A DNA stretch of 64,000 nucleotides. It comes from Xanthomonas arboricola pv. juglandis. Lineage in GTDB: Bacteria; Pseudomonadota; Gammaproteobacteria; Xanthomonadales; Xanthomonadaceae. The DNA is taken from positions 124,001 to 188,000 of the forward strand of contig NZ_JZEF01000003.1 in the NCBI RefSeq assembly GCF_001013475.1. Direction: 5' to 3'. Made by a program: the position numbers and the translations under genes. Positions 25,459 through 35,824 of the stretch are shown here, piece by piece (the stretch's first letter is position 1; every line of letters starts with the position of its first letter). The notes under the pieces were generated by a model. That model had not been told where the DNA came from. It searched no databases and saw only the letters and a program-made list of their open reading frames with translations.

Positions 25459-27885
25459 TCAAAAGATATCGAACGCCTTCTCGTCCTGCTGTTCCTGCAG
25501 GCCGTAGTCGTAGTCCTGCAGGCGATCCAGGTCCTCGTTCTTCACCCATTCCACCGCACCATTGATGGTGGCCTGGGTCATGCCGTCGGGCGGGTCGTTG
25601 GCGGCGATCGGCTTGTCCTTCAGCGCCACGCGCATGTAGTCGATCCAGATCGGCAGTGCCGCCTTGCCGCCGTACTCGCGATAGCCGAGCGAACGGAAGT
25701 CGTCGCGACCCACCCACACCGTGGTGGCATAGGGACCGCCGAAGCCGGAGAACCAGGCGTCGCGGTGATCGTTGGTCGAGCCGGTCTTGCCGCCGACGTC
25801 CTCGCGCCCCAGCACCTTGGCCGCGGTGCCAGTGCCGCGCTGGACCACGTCGCGCATCATCGAGACCAACTGGTAGGCGGTACGCTCGTCGATGGCGCGC
25901 GGCGCGATCTTGGTTTCGGCAGTGGCTGCCGGGGCGGTCTCCGCCGGCGTGGCCGGGGCCGCCGGGGTCGGTTCGATCGACTTGGGCAGCGCGGGGGCGC
26001 CGAAGTTGAAGCCGTCCACCACCTGGCTCACCGGCGCGACATTGCCGCCCTGCAAGGCGCAGGTACGGCAGGCCACCGCCGGCACTTCCTTGAAGACCAC
26101 ATTGCCGTCGCGGTCCTTGACCTCGTCCACGATCCAGGTCTCCACCCGCGAGCCACCATTGGCGAACACCGCATAGCCACGCGCCACCGACAACGGCGTC
26201 AGCGAGGCCGTGCCCAGCGACATCGACAGATTGGGCGGCAGCTCGGCTTCCTGGAAGCCGAACTGGCTGATGTACTTGCGTGCGAAATCGACGCTGATCG
26301 CATCCAGCAAGCGGACCGACACCAGGTTGCGCGATTGCACCAGCGCCTCACGCAAGCGCATCGGGCCGCGGAAGCCACCGCCGTCGTTCTGCGGCGACCA
26401 GGTCTTGCCGCGGCGGTCGCGGAACACCACCGGCGCATCGAGCACGATCGAGGCCGGGTTGAAGCCTTTCTCGAACGCGGCCGCATACACGAACGGCTTG
26501 AAGCTGGAGCCCGGCTGGCGGCGCGCCTGGGTGGCGCGGTTGAACTTGTTGCCGGCGAAGCTGAAACCGCCGACCAGCGCGCGCAGCGCACCGCTGTTGG
26601 CATCCAGCGACACCAGCGCGGCCTGGCCGCGCGGCAACTGGTCGATGATCCACTCGCCGTCCTTCTCGCCGGCGCGGATGCGGGTCAGGTCGCCGCGCGT
26701 CAACAGCTTGGCCGGCGTCTTGTTGGTCCAGCGACTGGCGCTGGCCGGCAAGGTCAGCTCGGTCTTGTCGCTCTGCACGACGGTCACGCCGCCGTCGGCA
26801 TTGGTGCGTGCCACGATCACCGCGCGCAGGCCGCCCTGGGTGAACACGCCAGACAGATGCTTGGCCAGTGCCGCGGCATCCGCATCGGCGGCGACATCGA
26901 AATGCTGCTCCACCCCATGCCAGCCATGCCGGTGGTCGTACAGGCGCAGGCCTTCGGCAACCGCCGCATCGGCGCCGGTCTGCAGCGTGGCATCGATGGT
27001 GGTGGTGACGTGGTAACCCTTGTTGAGCACATCGCCGCCGTACTTGGCGATCATTTCCTGGCGCACCAGCTCGGCCACATACGGGGCGTAGACCTCGACC
27101 GGCGGCTCATGCGGCTTGGCGTGCATCGGCACCGCCTTGGCGGCATCGGCTTCGGCCTGGCTGACAAAGCCCAGGTCGGCCATGCGTTGCAGCACGTAGT
27201 AATCGCGGCGCTCCTGCGCGCGTTCCGGATTGCTGATCGGGTTGCCGCTGGACGGGAACTTGGGGATGCCGGCCAGCGAGGCCATCTCGTCCAGGCTCAA
27301 CTCGCTCATCTTCTTGCCGTAGTAGTACTCGGCCGCAGCACCCACGCCGTAGGCGCGATTGCCGAAGAAGCTCTTGTTGAGATACAGCTCGAAGATCTCG
27401 TCCTTGCTCAGCTCGCTCTCGATCTTGCGCGCCAGCAGGATCTCGGCGAGCTTGCGCGTGTAGCTGTATTCGGAACTGAGGAAGAACTGCCGTGCCACCT
27501 GCTGGGTGATGGTCGAACCACCCGGCACGCGCTTGGCGTCGGTGCTTGCCAGCAGCCACACCGCGCGGGCGATGCCCTTGTAATCCACGCCGCCGTGTTC
27601 GTAGAAGCGTGCATCCTCGGTCGCCAGGAAGGCCTGTTTCAGGCGCAGCGGCACGTCCTTCATCTGGATGGGGTAGCGCCGGGTCTCGCCATAGACGGCC
27701 ATCAGGCGGCCGTCGCTGGAATAGACGTACATCGGCTCCTGCAGTTCGACCTGCTTGAGCGACTGCACGTCCGGCAACTTGGAGGAAACGGCGTAGTACA
27801 GGCCGCCGGCAGCAATAGCGCCAAGCAGGGCGAGCACCACGAACGCGGCCAGGACCCAGCCCAGCCAACGACGAATACGGGGCAT
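25459..27885 (-). CDS. mrcA: Penicillin-binding protein 1A (bifunctional)
   Basis: An 808-residue class A PBP, anchored by an N-terminal membrane segment (about residues 8-32), which polymerises glycan and cross-links peptides in the periplasm. Glycosyltransferase domain (about 55-230): [20 protein letters not shown] with the catalytic Glu, [16 protein letters not shown], and [20 protein letters not shown]. Transpeptidase domain: [14 protein letters not shown] with nucleophile Ser, VQSRNLVS (SxN), and GGKTGSTND (KTG). A Pro/Ala-rich insert ([19 protein letters not shown]) lies before the KTG motif. It is divergent from pilM, as ponA/mrcA-pilM in other gammaproteobacteria. Confidence 0.96.
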   Translation of the reverse strand: MPRIRRWLGWVLAAFVVLALLGAIAAGGLYYAVSSKLPDVQSLKQVELQEPMYVYSSDGRLMAVYGETRRYPIQMKDVPLRLKQAFLATEDARFYEHGGVDYKGIARAVWLLASTDAKRVPGGSTITQQVARQFFLSSEYSYTRKLAEILLARKIESELSKDEIFELYLNKSFFGNRAYGVGAAAEYYYGKKMSELSLDEMASLAGIPKFPSSGNPISNPERAQERRDYYVLQRMADLGFVSQAEADAAKAVPMHAKPHEPPVEVYAPYVAELVRQEMIAKYGGDVLNKGYHVTTTIDATLQTGADAAVAEGLRLYDHRHGWHGVEQHFDVAADADAAALAKHLSGVFTQGGLRAVIVARTNADGGVTVVQSDKTELTLPASASRWTNKTPAKLLTRGDLTRIRAGEKDGEWIIDQLPRGQAALVSLDANSGALRALVGGFSFAGNKFNRATQARRQPGSSFKPFVYAAAFEKGFNPASIVLDAPVVFRDRRGKTWSPQNDGGGFRGPMRLREALVQSRNLVSVRLLDAISVDFARKYISQFGFQEAELPPNLSMSLGTASLTPLSVARGYAVFANGGSRVETWIVDEVKDRDGNVVFKEVPAVACRTCALQGGNVAPVSQVVDGFNFGAPALPKSIEPTPAAPATPAETAPAATAETKIAPRAIDERTAYQLVSMMRDVVQRGTGTAAKVLGREDVGGKTGSTNDHRDAWFSGFGGPYATTVWVGRDDFRSLGYREYGGKAALPIWIDYMRVALKDKPIAANDPPDGMTQATINGAVEWVKNEDLDRLQDYDYGLQEQQDEKAFDIF

Positions 27886-28023
27886 GTTAAGAGAGATTCC
27901 GATTGCAGATTTCTTGGTCGCAGAGTATAGATGACGCCGGGTTTGGCTGGGGCCGAACTCTGGGGATCGCAGCAGACAGAACTGGGGGCGCGTCGCGGGG
28001 CCATTGCCTTGCGCGTGAAGGGC

Positions 28024-29158
<1,135 letters not shown>

Positions 29159-29159
<1 letters not shown>

Positions 29160-29926
29160 TGGCAAGAATCAATCTATTGCCCTGGCGCGCCGAGCGCCGG
29201 AAGGCGCGCGAGCGTGAGTTCTATTCGATGCTCGGCTTCGCTGCGCTTGCTGGCGTGCTGCTGTCCGGACTGATCTGGTTCTACTACGACGCGCAGATCA
29301 GCGGCCAGACCGAGCGCAATGCGTTCCTGACCGCCGAAATCGACAAGGTCAAGGCGCAGAACGAAGAGATCAAGGAACTCGACAAGAAGAAGGACCGTCT
29401 GCTCGCCCGCAAGAAGGTGATCGAGGAACTGCAGGCCAATCGCTCGCAGATGGTGCATCTGTTCGATTCGCTGGTGCGCACCATTCCCGATGGCGTGGCC
29501 TTGACCAACATCAAGCAGGATGGCGACACCCTGACCCTGGAAGGTCGTTCGCAGTCCAACGCGCGCGTCAGTGCCTACATGCGCAACCTGGAAGGCTCGG
29601 GCTGGATGACCAATCCTGACCTGTCGATCATCGAGGCCAAGAGCCAGGACAAGGCCGGGCAACCTGCGGGATCGTCGATGGACACCAAGACGCTGCCGTA
29701 CGTGTTCACCCTCAAGGTCAAGCTGGCCAATCCGAACGAGGCTGACAAGAACGGCACCGCACCGGTCGACGCGCAAGCGCCGGCTGCAGCGCCTGCCGGC
29801 ACGGCACCTGCGGGCACGCCAGCGGCGACACCTGCAGCGCCTGCGCCTGCCACGCCGCCGGCGGCTGCGCCTGTGCAGCCAGCGCCGGCGTCAGCCAATC
29901 GGCCGCAGGAGGGGGCCGCGTCATGA
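29159..29926 (+). CDS. pilN: Type IV pilus assembly protein PilN
   Basis: A 255-residue inner membrane protein: N-terminal ARINLLPWRAERRKARER, the conserved cytosolic PilM-binding segment, one transmembrane helix (about 22-44), a coiled coil (EIDKVKAQNEEIKELDKKKD), and a periplasmic ferredoxin-like domain. It ends with an unusual 60-residue Ala/Pro/Thr-rich tail beginning about residue 200. PilN typically has 180-200 residues, so this tail is extra. Start overlaps pilM stop by one base; stop overlaps pilO by four. Confidence 0.94.
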
Positions 29927-30588
29927 GTCAGAAATCATTCAAGCTCAGCGATCTGGATTTCAACAACATCGGCGGCTGGCCGCAGCAGGCGCGTATCGTG
30001 TTCTGCGTGGTGGTCGGCCTGTTCATCATGGTGCTGGCGTGGTTCCTGTTGATCAGCGGCAAGCGCGATGAACTCGAAGGCCTGGAAGGCACCGAAACGC
30101 AGCTGCGCACCGAGTTCGAGACCCAGCAGGGCCGCGCGGTGAATCTGGAGCCGCTCAAGCAGCAGCTCGCGCAGATGGAGCAGGTGCTGCAGCAGATGCT
30201 GCGGCAGCTGCCCAGCAAGACCGAAATGCCGGATCTGATCATCGACATCTCGCAGACCGCGCTTTCGAGCGGCCTGTCCAACGAGTTGTTCCAGCCGGGT
30301 CCGGAATCGCCGAAGGAGTTCTACGCCGAAAAGCCGATCGCCTTGCGCATGGTGGGCAGTTACCACCAGTTCGGTGCCTTCGTCAGCGGCGTGGCGTCGC
30401 TGCCGCGTGTGGTGATCCTGACCATGCACGACATCAACCTCAAGCCGAAGGACCCCAAGGCCGGCATCACCCCGCGCGGGGCGCTGGAACTGTCCGGCAC
30501 GGTCAAGACCTATCGTTATCTGGACGATGAGGAAATGGCCGAGCAGGAGAAGGCTGCGGCCGACGCTGCGAAGAAGGGCGGCCAATGA
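29923..30588 (+). CDS. pilO: Type IV pilus assembly protein PilO
   Basis: A 221-residue inner membrane protein forming heterodimers with PilN. It starts KSFKLSDLDFNNIGGWPQQ, has one transmembrane segment (about 22-42), then a coiled coil (QLRTEFETQQGRAVNLEPLK) and periplasmic domain with ELFQPGPESPKEFYAEKPI and LRMVGSYHQFGAFVSGVASL, matching PilO. Ends with a charged tail rich in Glu, Ala and Lys. Overlaps pilN and pilP by four bases each (ATGA), pointing to translational coupling. Confidence 0.94.
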   Translation: MSQKSFKLSDLDFNNIGGWPQQARIVFCVVVGLFIMVLAWFLLISGKRDELEGLEGTETQLRTEFETQQGRAVNLEPLKQQLAQMEQVLQQMLRQLPSKTEMPDLIIDISQTALSSGLSNELFQPGPESPKEFYAEKPIALRMVGSYHQFGAFVSGVASLPRVVILTMHDINLKPKDPKAGITPRGALELSGTVKTYRYLDDEEMAEQEKAAADAAKKGGQ

Positions 30589-31118
30589 CCATGAGACTGC
30601 TCAAGATCCTGTCGTGCGTGGCGCTAATTGCTGTGTTGCCGGCGTGTACGCGCAGTGTGACCAGCACACCGGGCGATGCGCCGAATCTGGAAGCCTGGGT
30701 CGCCGAAGTGCGCGCACGTCCGGCACCGCCGTTGGAGCCATTGCCGGTGATGCAGCAGTTCGAGACGTTCGAATATGCGGCGCAGTCGATGCGCGACCCG
30801 TTCAGCGATGCCTGGGTCAGTGCGGAAGGCGGTAACGGCACGCGTCCGGATCCGAACCGGCGCAAGGAGCCGCTGGAAGCCTATCCGCTCGACGCCCTCG
30901 ATATGGTGGGGACCATTGGCGGCGGCTCGGGCCTGATCGCGCTGGTCATGGCACCGGACAAGGTGACCTACCGGGTGCGGCCGGGCGTGTATCTGGGACA
31001 GAGCGATGGCCGGGTCACCGGGGTCTACGAAGACCGCATCGAGCTGATTGAACTTGTGCCGGACGGTGCGGGCGGATGGCTTGAACGGCCGGCCGCGCTC
31101 GCATTGGATGATCAATAA
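30585..31118 (+). CDS. pilP: Type IV pilus assembly lipoprotein PilP
   Basis: A 177-residue periplasmic lipoprotein that links PilNO to the secretin PilQ. Signal peptide MRLLKILSCVALIAVLPAC with the lipobox LPAC. The family core follows: DPFSDAW, PNRRKEPLEAYPLDALDMVG and TIGGGSGLIALVMAPDKVTY, with YRVRPGVYLGQSDGRVTGVY. Start ATG overlaps the pilO stop. The next gene, pilQ, begins 19 bp further with a clear ribosome binding site. Confidence 0.95.
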   Translation: MTMRLLKILSCVALIAVLPACTRSVTSTPGDAPNLEAWVAEVRARPAPPLEPLPVMQQFETFEYAAQSMRDPFSDAWVSAEGGNGTRPDPNRRKEPLEAYPLDALDMVGTIGGGSGLIALVMAPDKVTYRVRPGVYLGQSDGRVTGVYEDRIELIELVPDGAGGWLERPAALALDDQ

Positions 31119-31137
31119 AGTGATAGGGGATAGCACG

Positions 31138-33078
31138 ATGACGTTTTCCAATGCCCGGCGGCTGCGTCCGGTTCGGCGCCACGCGGTATTCCAGGCCTGC
31201 GCGATGGGGTTCGCGCTGGCGCTGGCGAGCGGTAGCGCTTTCTCGGCGGCAGCACTGAAGCAGCCTGCGCAGGATCCGGCCAAGACCGCTCCGGCGAGCC
31301 TGGCGGTGTCCAAGATCGACTTCAAACGTGGCGAGGATGGCACTGGTCGTCTGATCCTGCAGTTCGACGGCCAGGGCGCCAGCCCGGATCTGCGCACGCA
31401 GGGCGACAACGTGCTGGTCGATATCAGCAACGCACGCCTGCCCGCCGAACTGCAGCGCCCGCTCAACGTCACCGATTTTGCAACGCCGGTGCAGCGTGTC
31501 GAGGTCAAGCCATCCGGCTCGGGGTCGCAGCTGGTGCTGTCGACCAAGGGCGCGTTCGATTCGCTGGCCTACCAGACCGGCAACGAATACGTGGTCGAAA
31601 TCACTCCGCGCAAGGGCCAGCCCGCGGTCGGGGGCGTCAGCGCCGCAGCCGTCACCCAGGCCGCCGCGCAGATCGCTGCGCGCGGTTACAGTGGCCGCCC
31701 GGTAACGTTCAACTTCCAGGACGTGCCGGTACGCACCGTGCTGCAGCTGATCGCCGAGGAATCCAACCTCAATATCGTCGCCTCCGACACCGTGCAGGGC
31801 AATGTCACGCTGCGCCTGATGAACGTGCCGTGGGACCAGGCGCTGGACATCGTGCTGCGCGCCAAGGGGCTGGACAAGCGCCGCGACGGCGGCGTGGTGT
31901 GGGTTGCCCCGCAGCCGGAGCTGGCCAAGTTCGAGCAGGACAAGGAAGACGCCCGCATCGCGATCGAAAACCGCGAGGATCTGATCACCGATTACGTGCA
32001 GATCAATTACCACAACGCAGCTGTGATCTTCAAAGCGCTGACGGAGGCCAAGGGGATTGGTGGCGGTAGTGGTGGTCAAGGTGGACAGGGCGGCGCAGGG
32101 CAGCAGGACAACGGATTTTTGTCGCCGCGTGGTCGTCTGGTCGCTGATGAACGTACCAACACGTTGATGATCAGTGACATTCCGAAGAAGGTCGCGCAGA
32201 TGCGCGAGCTGATTTCGCATATCGATCGGCCGGTGGATCAGGTGTTGATCGAAAGCCGCATCGTGATCGCGACCGATACGTTTGCGCGTGACTTGGGTGC
32301 GCGGTTTGGAGTCACCGGTGCGACAGGGCGGGGCATTTTGAGTGGCTCGCTGGAAAGTAACGTCAACTACCTCAACACCTCTGCGCAAGCTGCTCTGGAG
32401 CGCGCTAATGGCGGCACACAGACGACGTTGCCGGCGCATCTGTTTCCGTCCGGGCTGAACGTCGATCTTGGGGCTGGCGGCTTCACGAACAGCGGCGCAG
32501 CAGGTCTTGCCTACACCCTATTGGGTTCCCACTTCAACCTGGATATCGAGCTGTCGGCGATGCAGGAAGAAGGGCGCGGCGAAGTCGTTTCCAATCCGCG
32601 CATCGTGACCGCCAACCAGCGTGAGGGTGTGATCAAGCAGGGCCGCGAAATCGGCTATGTGACCATCAGTGGCGCGGGTGTTGCAGGTGGCGGGTCGCAG
32701 GCCAATGTGCAGTTCAAGGAAGTTCTGCTCGAACTCAAGGTGACGCCGACGATCACCAATGACAACCGCGTTTTCCTGAACATGAATGTCAAAAAGGACG
32801 AAGTGGCACGCTTCATTACCTTGCCGCAATACGGCACCGTGCCGGAAATCAACCGTCGGGAAGTCAATACGGCAGTGTTGGTGGCCGATGGCGAGACGGT
32901 GGTGATCGGCGGTGTGTACGAATTCACTGACCGTGAGAGCGTGTCGAAGGTGCCGTTCCTGGGTGACATCCCGTTTCTGGGCAATCTGTTCAAGAAGCGT
33001 GGGCGCAGCAAGGAAAAGGCTGAGTTGCTGGTTTTCGTCACTCCGAAGGTGTTGCGAGTGGCAAGCGCAGCGCAATAA
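31138..33078 (+). CDS. pilQ: Type IV pilus secretin PilQ
   Basis: A 646-residue outer-membrane secretin that forms the pilus channel. Order: signal peptide (1-36), a single clear AMIN-like domain around 50-160 (KIDFKRGEDGTGRLILQFDG), STN/secretin N-domain (FNFQDVPVRTVLQLIAEESN), N0/N1 (DLITDYVQINYHNAAVIFKAL), a Gly-rich loop (GGGSGGQGGQGG), and the secretin core with VLIESRIVIATDTFARDLG, EVVSNPRIVTANQREGVI and VFLNMNVKKDEVARF, ending PFLGDIPFLGNLFKKRGRS. Preceded by AGGGGAT. The second half (from about 32030) uses more T/A-ending codons than the first, suggestive of recombination. Terminator follows. Confidence 0.96.
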   Translation: MTFSNARRLRPVRRHAVFQACAMGFALALASGSAFSAAALKQPAQDPAKTAPASLAVSKIDFKRGEDGTGRLILQFDGQGASPDLRTQGDNVLVDISNARLPAELQRPLNVTDFATPVQRVEVKPSGSGSQLVLSTKGAFDSLAYQTGNEYVVEITPRKGQPAVGGVSAAAVTQAAAQIAARGYSGRPVTFNFQDVPVRTVLQLIAEESNLNIVASDTVQGNVTLRLMNVPWDQALDIVLRAKGLDKRRDGGVVWVAPQPELAKFEQDKEDARIAIENREDLITDYVQINYHNAAVIFKALTEAKGIGGGSGGQGGQGGAGQQDNGFLSPRGRLVADERTNTLMISDIPKKVAQMRELISHIDRPVDQVLIESRIVIATDTFARDLGARFGVTGATGRGILSGSLESNVNYLNTSAQAALERANGGTQTTLPAHLFPSGLNVDLGAGGFTNSGAAGLAYTLLGSHFNLDIELSAMQEEGRGEVVSNPRIVTANQREGVIKQGREIGYVTISGAGVAGGGSQANVQFKEVLLELKVTPTITNDNRVFLNMNVKKDEVARFITLPQYGTVPEINRREVNTAVLVADGETVVIGGVYEFTDRESVSKVPFLGDIPFLGNLFKKRGRSKEKAELLVFVTPKVLRVASAAQ

Positions 33079-33096
33079 GCACAACCACATGAGAAA

Positions 33097-33127
33097 AGGG
33101 GGCCGCGAAAGCGGCCTTCTTTTTTTC
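33097..33127 (+). terminator. Rho-independent terminator after pilQ
   Basis: Stem GGCCGC / GCGGCC extended by flanking AAGG/CCTT pairs around a GAAA tetraloop, followed by TTCTTTTTTT. It ends the pilMNOPQ operon. Confidence 0.9.
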
Positions 33128-33355
33128 CAGGTTTGCTCGAGTGATGTACATGGCGCATGCAAACGTCAGCTGCGCTAGGTGGCATGCGTGCCTCATCACC
33201 CATCCAGATGTCTATCACTCAAGCCCGCCTGCGATGTTCACCGGGATACTCACCTCCGGCGCGGCCGGCAGTGGAGAGCATGAACCCGGTCACTCACTGA
33301 ACATCTTCCCGCTTCGTAGTGAACCAATCACATTCGAATCGGTCACACTGGGCCT

Positions 33356-34375
33356 ATGAACGCACCGCCGCTGTTGCCCCCAGAAGCCGCTGCCGCGCCC
33401 GCCGAGGACCGGTTGCATCGTCAATTCACCCTGCTGCGCGAGTCGCTGGCGCAGCGCATCGTGGGCCAGTCTGCGCTGGTCGAACGGTTGCTGATCGCCC
33501 TGCTGGCCGACGGGCATCTACTGGTCGAGGGCGCGCCCGGGCTGGCCAAGACCACCGCGATCCGCGCGCTGGCCTCGCGGCTGGAGGCGGATTTTGCGCG
33601 GGTGCAGTTCACCCCCGACTTGTTGCCCTCCGATCTGACCGGCACCGAGATCTGGCGGCCGCAGGACAGCCGGTTCGAGTTCATGCCCGGGCCGATCTTC
33701 CATCCGATCCTGCTGGCCGACGAGATCAATCGTGCACCGGCCAAGGTGCAGTCGGCACTGCTGGAGGCGATGGGCGAGCGTCAGGTCACCGTCGGGCGGC
33801 ACACCTATGCGCTGCCGCAGCTGTTCCTGGTGATGGCCACGCAGAACCCGATCGAGCAGGAAGGCACCTTCCCGTTGCCCGAGGCGCAGTTGGATCGTTT
33901 CCTGATGCACGTGCGTATCGGCTATCCACAGGCCGATGCCGAGGCGGAGATCCTGCGGCTGGCACGTGAGGCCGCACGCGACACCCTGGAAAAGCACGAG
34001 ACGGTACCCGACAAGATCCCGCTGGAAGATGTCTTTGCCGCGCGTCGGGTGGTGCTGGACGTGCATCTGGCGCCGCAGCTGGAGCGCTACCTGATCGAAA
34101 TCGTGCTCGCATCGCGTGATGCCCAGCGCTACGACCCGGCACTGGCGCGGCGGATTGCCTGGGGCGCGAGCCCGCGTGGGTCGATCGCACTGGAGCGCTG
34201 CGCACGGGCGCGTGCATGGCTGGCCGGGCGCGACTACGTGACCCCGGACGATATCCGCGCAATCGCGCCGGATGTGCTGCGTCATCGCGTGCTGCCCAGC
34301 TATGAAGCCACTGCCGAAGGCTGGGATGGCGAGCGCCTGGTCGCCGCCTTGCTGGAAAAGATTCCGCTGCCCTGA
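33356..34375 (+). CDS. MoxR family AAA ATPase
   Basis: A 339-residue AAA+ ATPase of the MoxR group, thought to act as a chaperone for proteins with VWA domains. Walker A GAPGLAKTT near residue 64, sensor/Walker B LLADEINRAPAKVQSALLEAM, and EEGTFPLPEAQLDRFLMHV (EGTFPLPEAQLDRF, the MoxR hallmark), with a C-terminal SPRGSIALERCARARAWLAG region. First of six genes typical of the Bat/MoxR operon (moxR-DUF58-DUF4381-vwa-vwa/TPR-batD). A probable promoter is in the 277-bp gap upstream; none could be identified with confidence. Confidence 0.92.
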   Translation: MNAPPLLPPEAAAAPAEDRLHRQFTLLRESLAQRIVGQSALVERLLIALLADGHLLVEGAPGLAKTTAIRALASRLEADFARVQFTPDLLPSDLTGTEIWRPQDSRFEFMPGPIFHPILLADEINRAPAKVQSALLEAMGERQVTVGRHTYALPQLFLVMATQNPIEQEGTFPLPEAQLDRFLMHVRIGYPQADAEAEILRLAREAARDTLEKHETVPDKIPLEDVFAARRVVLDVHLAPQLERYLIEIVLASRDAQRYDPALARRIAWGASPRGSIALERCARARAWLAGRDYVTPDDIRAIAPDVLRHRVLPSYEATAEGWDGERLVAALLEKIPLP

Positions 34376-34397
34376 TCGGGTAGCGTGTCGCCGAGGT

Positions 34398-35360
34398 ATG
34401 CCGTCCTCTGACCAGAATCCGATGTCTTCGATGCCGTCTTCTTCCCCTGTCACCGCTCCGGCGTCGATCGCCGGCGATGGGCTGCGGCCGACGCTGGCGG
34501 AGCTGATCGCGCTGCGTGGCACCACGACCCATCGCGGGCAGCCAGGGCGTGGCCGCCATGGGCTGGTCGGGCCGGTGCCGGCGGCAACGCGTGGGCGCGG
34601 GATGGAATACGCCGAGTCGCGCGAGTACGTGGCCGGCGACGATGCGCGGCATATCGACTGGCGCGTCACTGCGCGTACCGGGCGCGCGCACACCAAATTG
34701 TTCCAGGCCGAGCGCGAACGCTTGAGTCTGATTGTGGCCGATACCTCACCGGCGCTCTTCTTCGGTACGCGGGTGCGCTACAAATCAGTGCAGGCCGCAC
34801 GTGCCGGCGCGGTTGCCGCGTGGCTGGCGCAGCGGCAGGGCGACCGGATCGCCGCGCTGCGTGGCACTGCCAGCGAAGCGCCGATTGCACCGCGCTCGGG
34901 TCAACGCGGCGTATTACCGGTGCTGGATGCGTTGGCGCGCTGGTACACGCAGCCGCCGTCCGGCGATGCAGGTCTGGAGGTGGCACTGGACCATGCCGCG
35001 CGGTTGCTGCGCCCGGGTGCGCGGCTGACCGTGCTGGCCGATGCGCGCAGCGCCAGCAGGATTTCTGCCACACGCTGGTCGGGCCTGGCCTTGCATCACG
35101 AGGTGGTGGTGATCGTACTGGTCGACCCGCTGGAGCTGGCGCCACCGGCCCGCGCACTCAGCTTCGATGTGCGCGGCGAGCGCATCGCGATCGATCTGTC
35201 CACGCAGGCCGGACGTGCGCGTTGGCAGGCCGAATTCGTGGCGCCGCTGGAACAATTGACCGCGGTCCTGCAGGCACGCGGTGTGCGCTTGCATCGCCTG
35301 TCCACCGACGATGCCAGCGATGCCTGGTTGGGCGGCAGTAGCGCCGTGCGGAGCCGATGA
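34398..35360 (+). CDS. DUF58 domain protein
   Basis: A 320-residue DUF58 protein, a family always found beside MoxR ATPases and VWA proteins. The hallmark segment is present: ESREYVAGDDARHIDWRVTA followed by RTGRAHTKLFQAERER. Its N-terminal extension is short and lacks the two transmembrane helices of many DUF58 proteins. Start at 34398 (MPSSDQNP) or 34422 (MSSMPS) cannot be separated; the former is used. It lies 22 bp after moxR and overlaps DUF4381 by four bases. Confidence 0.9.
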   Translation: MPSSDQNPMSSMPSSSPVTAPASIAGDGLRPTLAELIALRGTTTHRGQPGRGRHGLVGPVPAATRGRGMEYAESREYVAGDDARHIDWRVTARTGRAHTKLFQAERERLSLIVADTSPALFFGTRVRYKSVQAARAGAVAAWLAQRQGDRIAALRGTASEAPIAPRSGQRGVLPVLDALARWYTQPPSGDAGLEVALDHAARLLRPGARLTVLADARSASRISATRWSGLALHHEVVVIVLVDPLELAPPARALSFDVRGERIAIDLSTQAGRARWQAEFVAPLEQLTAVLQARGVRLHRLSTDDASDAWLGGSSAVRSR

Positions 35361-35824
35361 CGATGTCGCCGCAATCGCTGCCGCTACGCGATGTCCATCT
35401 GCCGCCATCGCCGCCATGGTGGCCGCTGGCGCCGGGCTGGTGGCTGGTGATCGCGGTAGTGGTCCTGGTGCTTGGCAGCGCATGGTGGTGGTGGCGTCGC
35501 CGTCGTCAGCAGCAGCGGCGCTGGCTGGCGGCATTCGATGCCGAGCTGCAGCGCGCAACGACTCCCGCGCAGCGTCTGGCCGCGTTGTCGGTGTTGCTGC
35601 GACGCGCAGCGCGCAGCGTCGATGCGCAGGCCGACCGGCTGCAGGGCGAGGCATGGCTGCAGTTTCTGGACGGGCGCAAAAGCAAGACGCGGGCCTTTTC
35701 GCAGGGACCGGGGCGCGCGCTGCTGGACGGCGGCTTTCAACGTGCGCCGGCGGTGGCCGATCTGGATGCGGTGCAGGCGCTGGCGCGGCAGCGGTTTCTG
35801 AGTCTGATGCGAGGCCGGCGATGA
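35357..35824 (+). CDS. DUF4381 family membrane protein
   Basis: A 155-residue protein with one transmembrane helix at about residues 28-46 (LVIAVVVLVLGSAWWWW) preceded by PPSPPWWPLAPGWW, the usual DUF4381 start, and a cytoplasmic tail with LLRRAARSVDAQADRLQGEA. Function unknown, but the family is a regular member of the moxR/Bat operon. ATGA overlaps at both ends give tight coupling with DUF58 and VWA genes. Confidence 0.9.
   Translation: MTMSPQSLPLRDVHLPPSPPWWPLAPGWWLVIAVVVLVLGSAWWWWRRRRQQQRRWLAAFDAELQRATTPAQRLAALSVLLRRAARSVDAQADRLQGEAWLQFLDGRKSKTRAFSQGPGRALLDGGFQRAPAVADLDAVQALARQRFLSLMRGRR

Noticed and set aside
25297-27930. Plus-strand open frame of 877 codons opposite mrcA.
   Set aside because: mrcA has clear transglycosylase and transpeptidase motifs; the antisense frame has none and reads from the GGGAATC repeat.
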